64,000 bases of DNA from contig LQPU01000033.1 of NCBI GenBank assembly GCA_002101905.1, forward strand, positions 62,001-126,000, in the 5' to 3' direction. Of the stretch, positions 63,811 through 64,000 are shown in pieces. The position numbers and the translations under genes were made by a program. Within the stretch, counting starts at the first letter, position 1. Every line of letters begins with the position of its first letter. The notes under the pieces were generated by a model. It ran no database searches, was not told the origin of the DNA, and saw nothing but the letters and a program-made list of their open reading frames with translations. The DNA comes from Mycobacterium shimoidei (GTDB lineage Bacteria; Actinomycetota; Actinomycetes; Mycobacteriales; Mycobacteriaceae).

Positions 63811-64000
63811 GACTACTCAGTCTCCCAGAACCCGCACCGGTGCTGTCCATTTTCGTCGGCCTCTCTGGGAGTGCGCTTCGCCTGCGGTGTGGCGGTAATT
63901 GCCAAGGGCTTGGCCCAACATCGACACTTCGGCCGCGCGGACGATGGCCCTTGACGCCGTCTACGCACGCGGTTACCTCCCGGCGCACAGATTCGGCCAG

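Noticed and set aside
63811..64000. A possible gene entering from the right end of the window.
   Set aside because: All three minus-strand frames give low-quality Arg/Pro-rich translation and there is no recognisable domain in 190 bases.

Overview
The window is chromosomal DNA of a mycobacterium that is not M. tuberculosis. It is GC-rich throughout. From the left end to about 58.6 kb its gene content and order follow the M. tuberculosis block from Rv0998 (pat) back to Rv0937c (mku), in inverted orientation. The evidence for this is family recognition plus conserved order: pat, galU-moeA-rimJ-glpR, ruc, mscL, moaB2-pepD-mprB-mprA, rpmF, the accA2/accD2 cluster, purN-purH, perM, sucCD, uvrD1, chorismate mutase, pgi, ligD and ku. 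The species cannot be fixed from the sequence alone. PE_PGRS genes and the Rv0986-Rv0988 insertion of M. tuberculosis are absent. Two polyol dehydrogenases, a sugar kinase and a HAD phosphatase are present around ligD.

Layout. 0-3.4 kb: cAMP-gated protein acetyltransferase Pat, a methyltransferase, a tightly overlapping ArsR-SRPBCC-DinB-like operon, and tRNA-Ala(CGC). 3.5-7.6 kb (minus strand): galU, the gephyrin-like moeA/glp, rimJ and its membrane partner glpR/sepX. 7.6-9.4 kb: 5-formyl-THF cyclo-ligase, an FmdB-type chaperone preceded by a near-consensus CIRCE element, and a SAF-domain protein. 9.4-14.4 kb (minus): a zinc-ribbon MscL, moaB2, pepD, mprB, mprA with an MprA-like box, and rpmF. 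14.7-23.1 kb: a six-gene carboxylase/acyl-CoA degradation operon (AtuA-like, fadE13, accD2, accA2, fadE12, echA7) with overlapping or closely spaced genes. 23.2-31.5 kb: DUF1707 protein, VWA/AAA pair, purH, purN, perM and a cell-division antigen. 31.8-36.7 kb: F420-type oxidoreductase, sucD, sucC, a CRP-like site, an M23 peptidase and a membrane protein. 36.7-43.4 kb: uvrD1, chorismate mutase behind a probable aromatic-peptide attenuator, pgi, a short-chain dehydrogenase, a full-length Fpg/Nei glycosylase and a holin-superfamily membrane protein. 43.5-50.5 kb: AurF-like diiron enzyme with a reduced monooxygenase, GAF-ANTAR protein, a second F420-type oxidoreductase, enoyl-CoA hydratase, a membrane protein and an FAH/metallo-beta-lactamase fusion. 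50.6-58.6 kb: polyol-utilisation genes interleaved with the NHEJ genes ligD and ku.

58.6-64 kb is an accessory island. It begins at a truncated 13E12/HNH remnant. It carries, on the minus strand, two membrane-associated or unknown genes, a pair of WXG100 (Esx-like) proteins, a 445-residue protein with the architecture of a type VII-secreted toxin, and a pentapeptide-type protein that looks like its immunity protein. GC falls from about 60% to about 45-53% exactly where the toxin C-terminal domain begins, and stays low through the immunity gene. This is what exchange of toxin/immunity modules would leave behind, and it is the best candidate here for an undescribed system.

No gap without a gene exceeds 300 bases. 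The longest are 34720-35009 (CRP-like site) and 39048-39301 (attenuator). The last 190 bases (63811-64000) hold nothing I can support.
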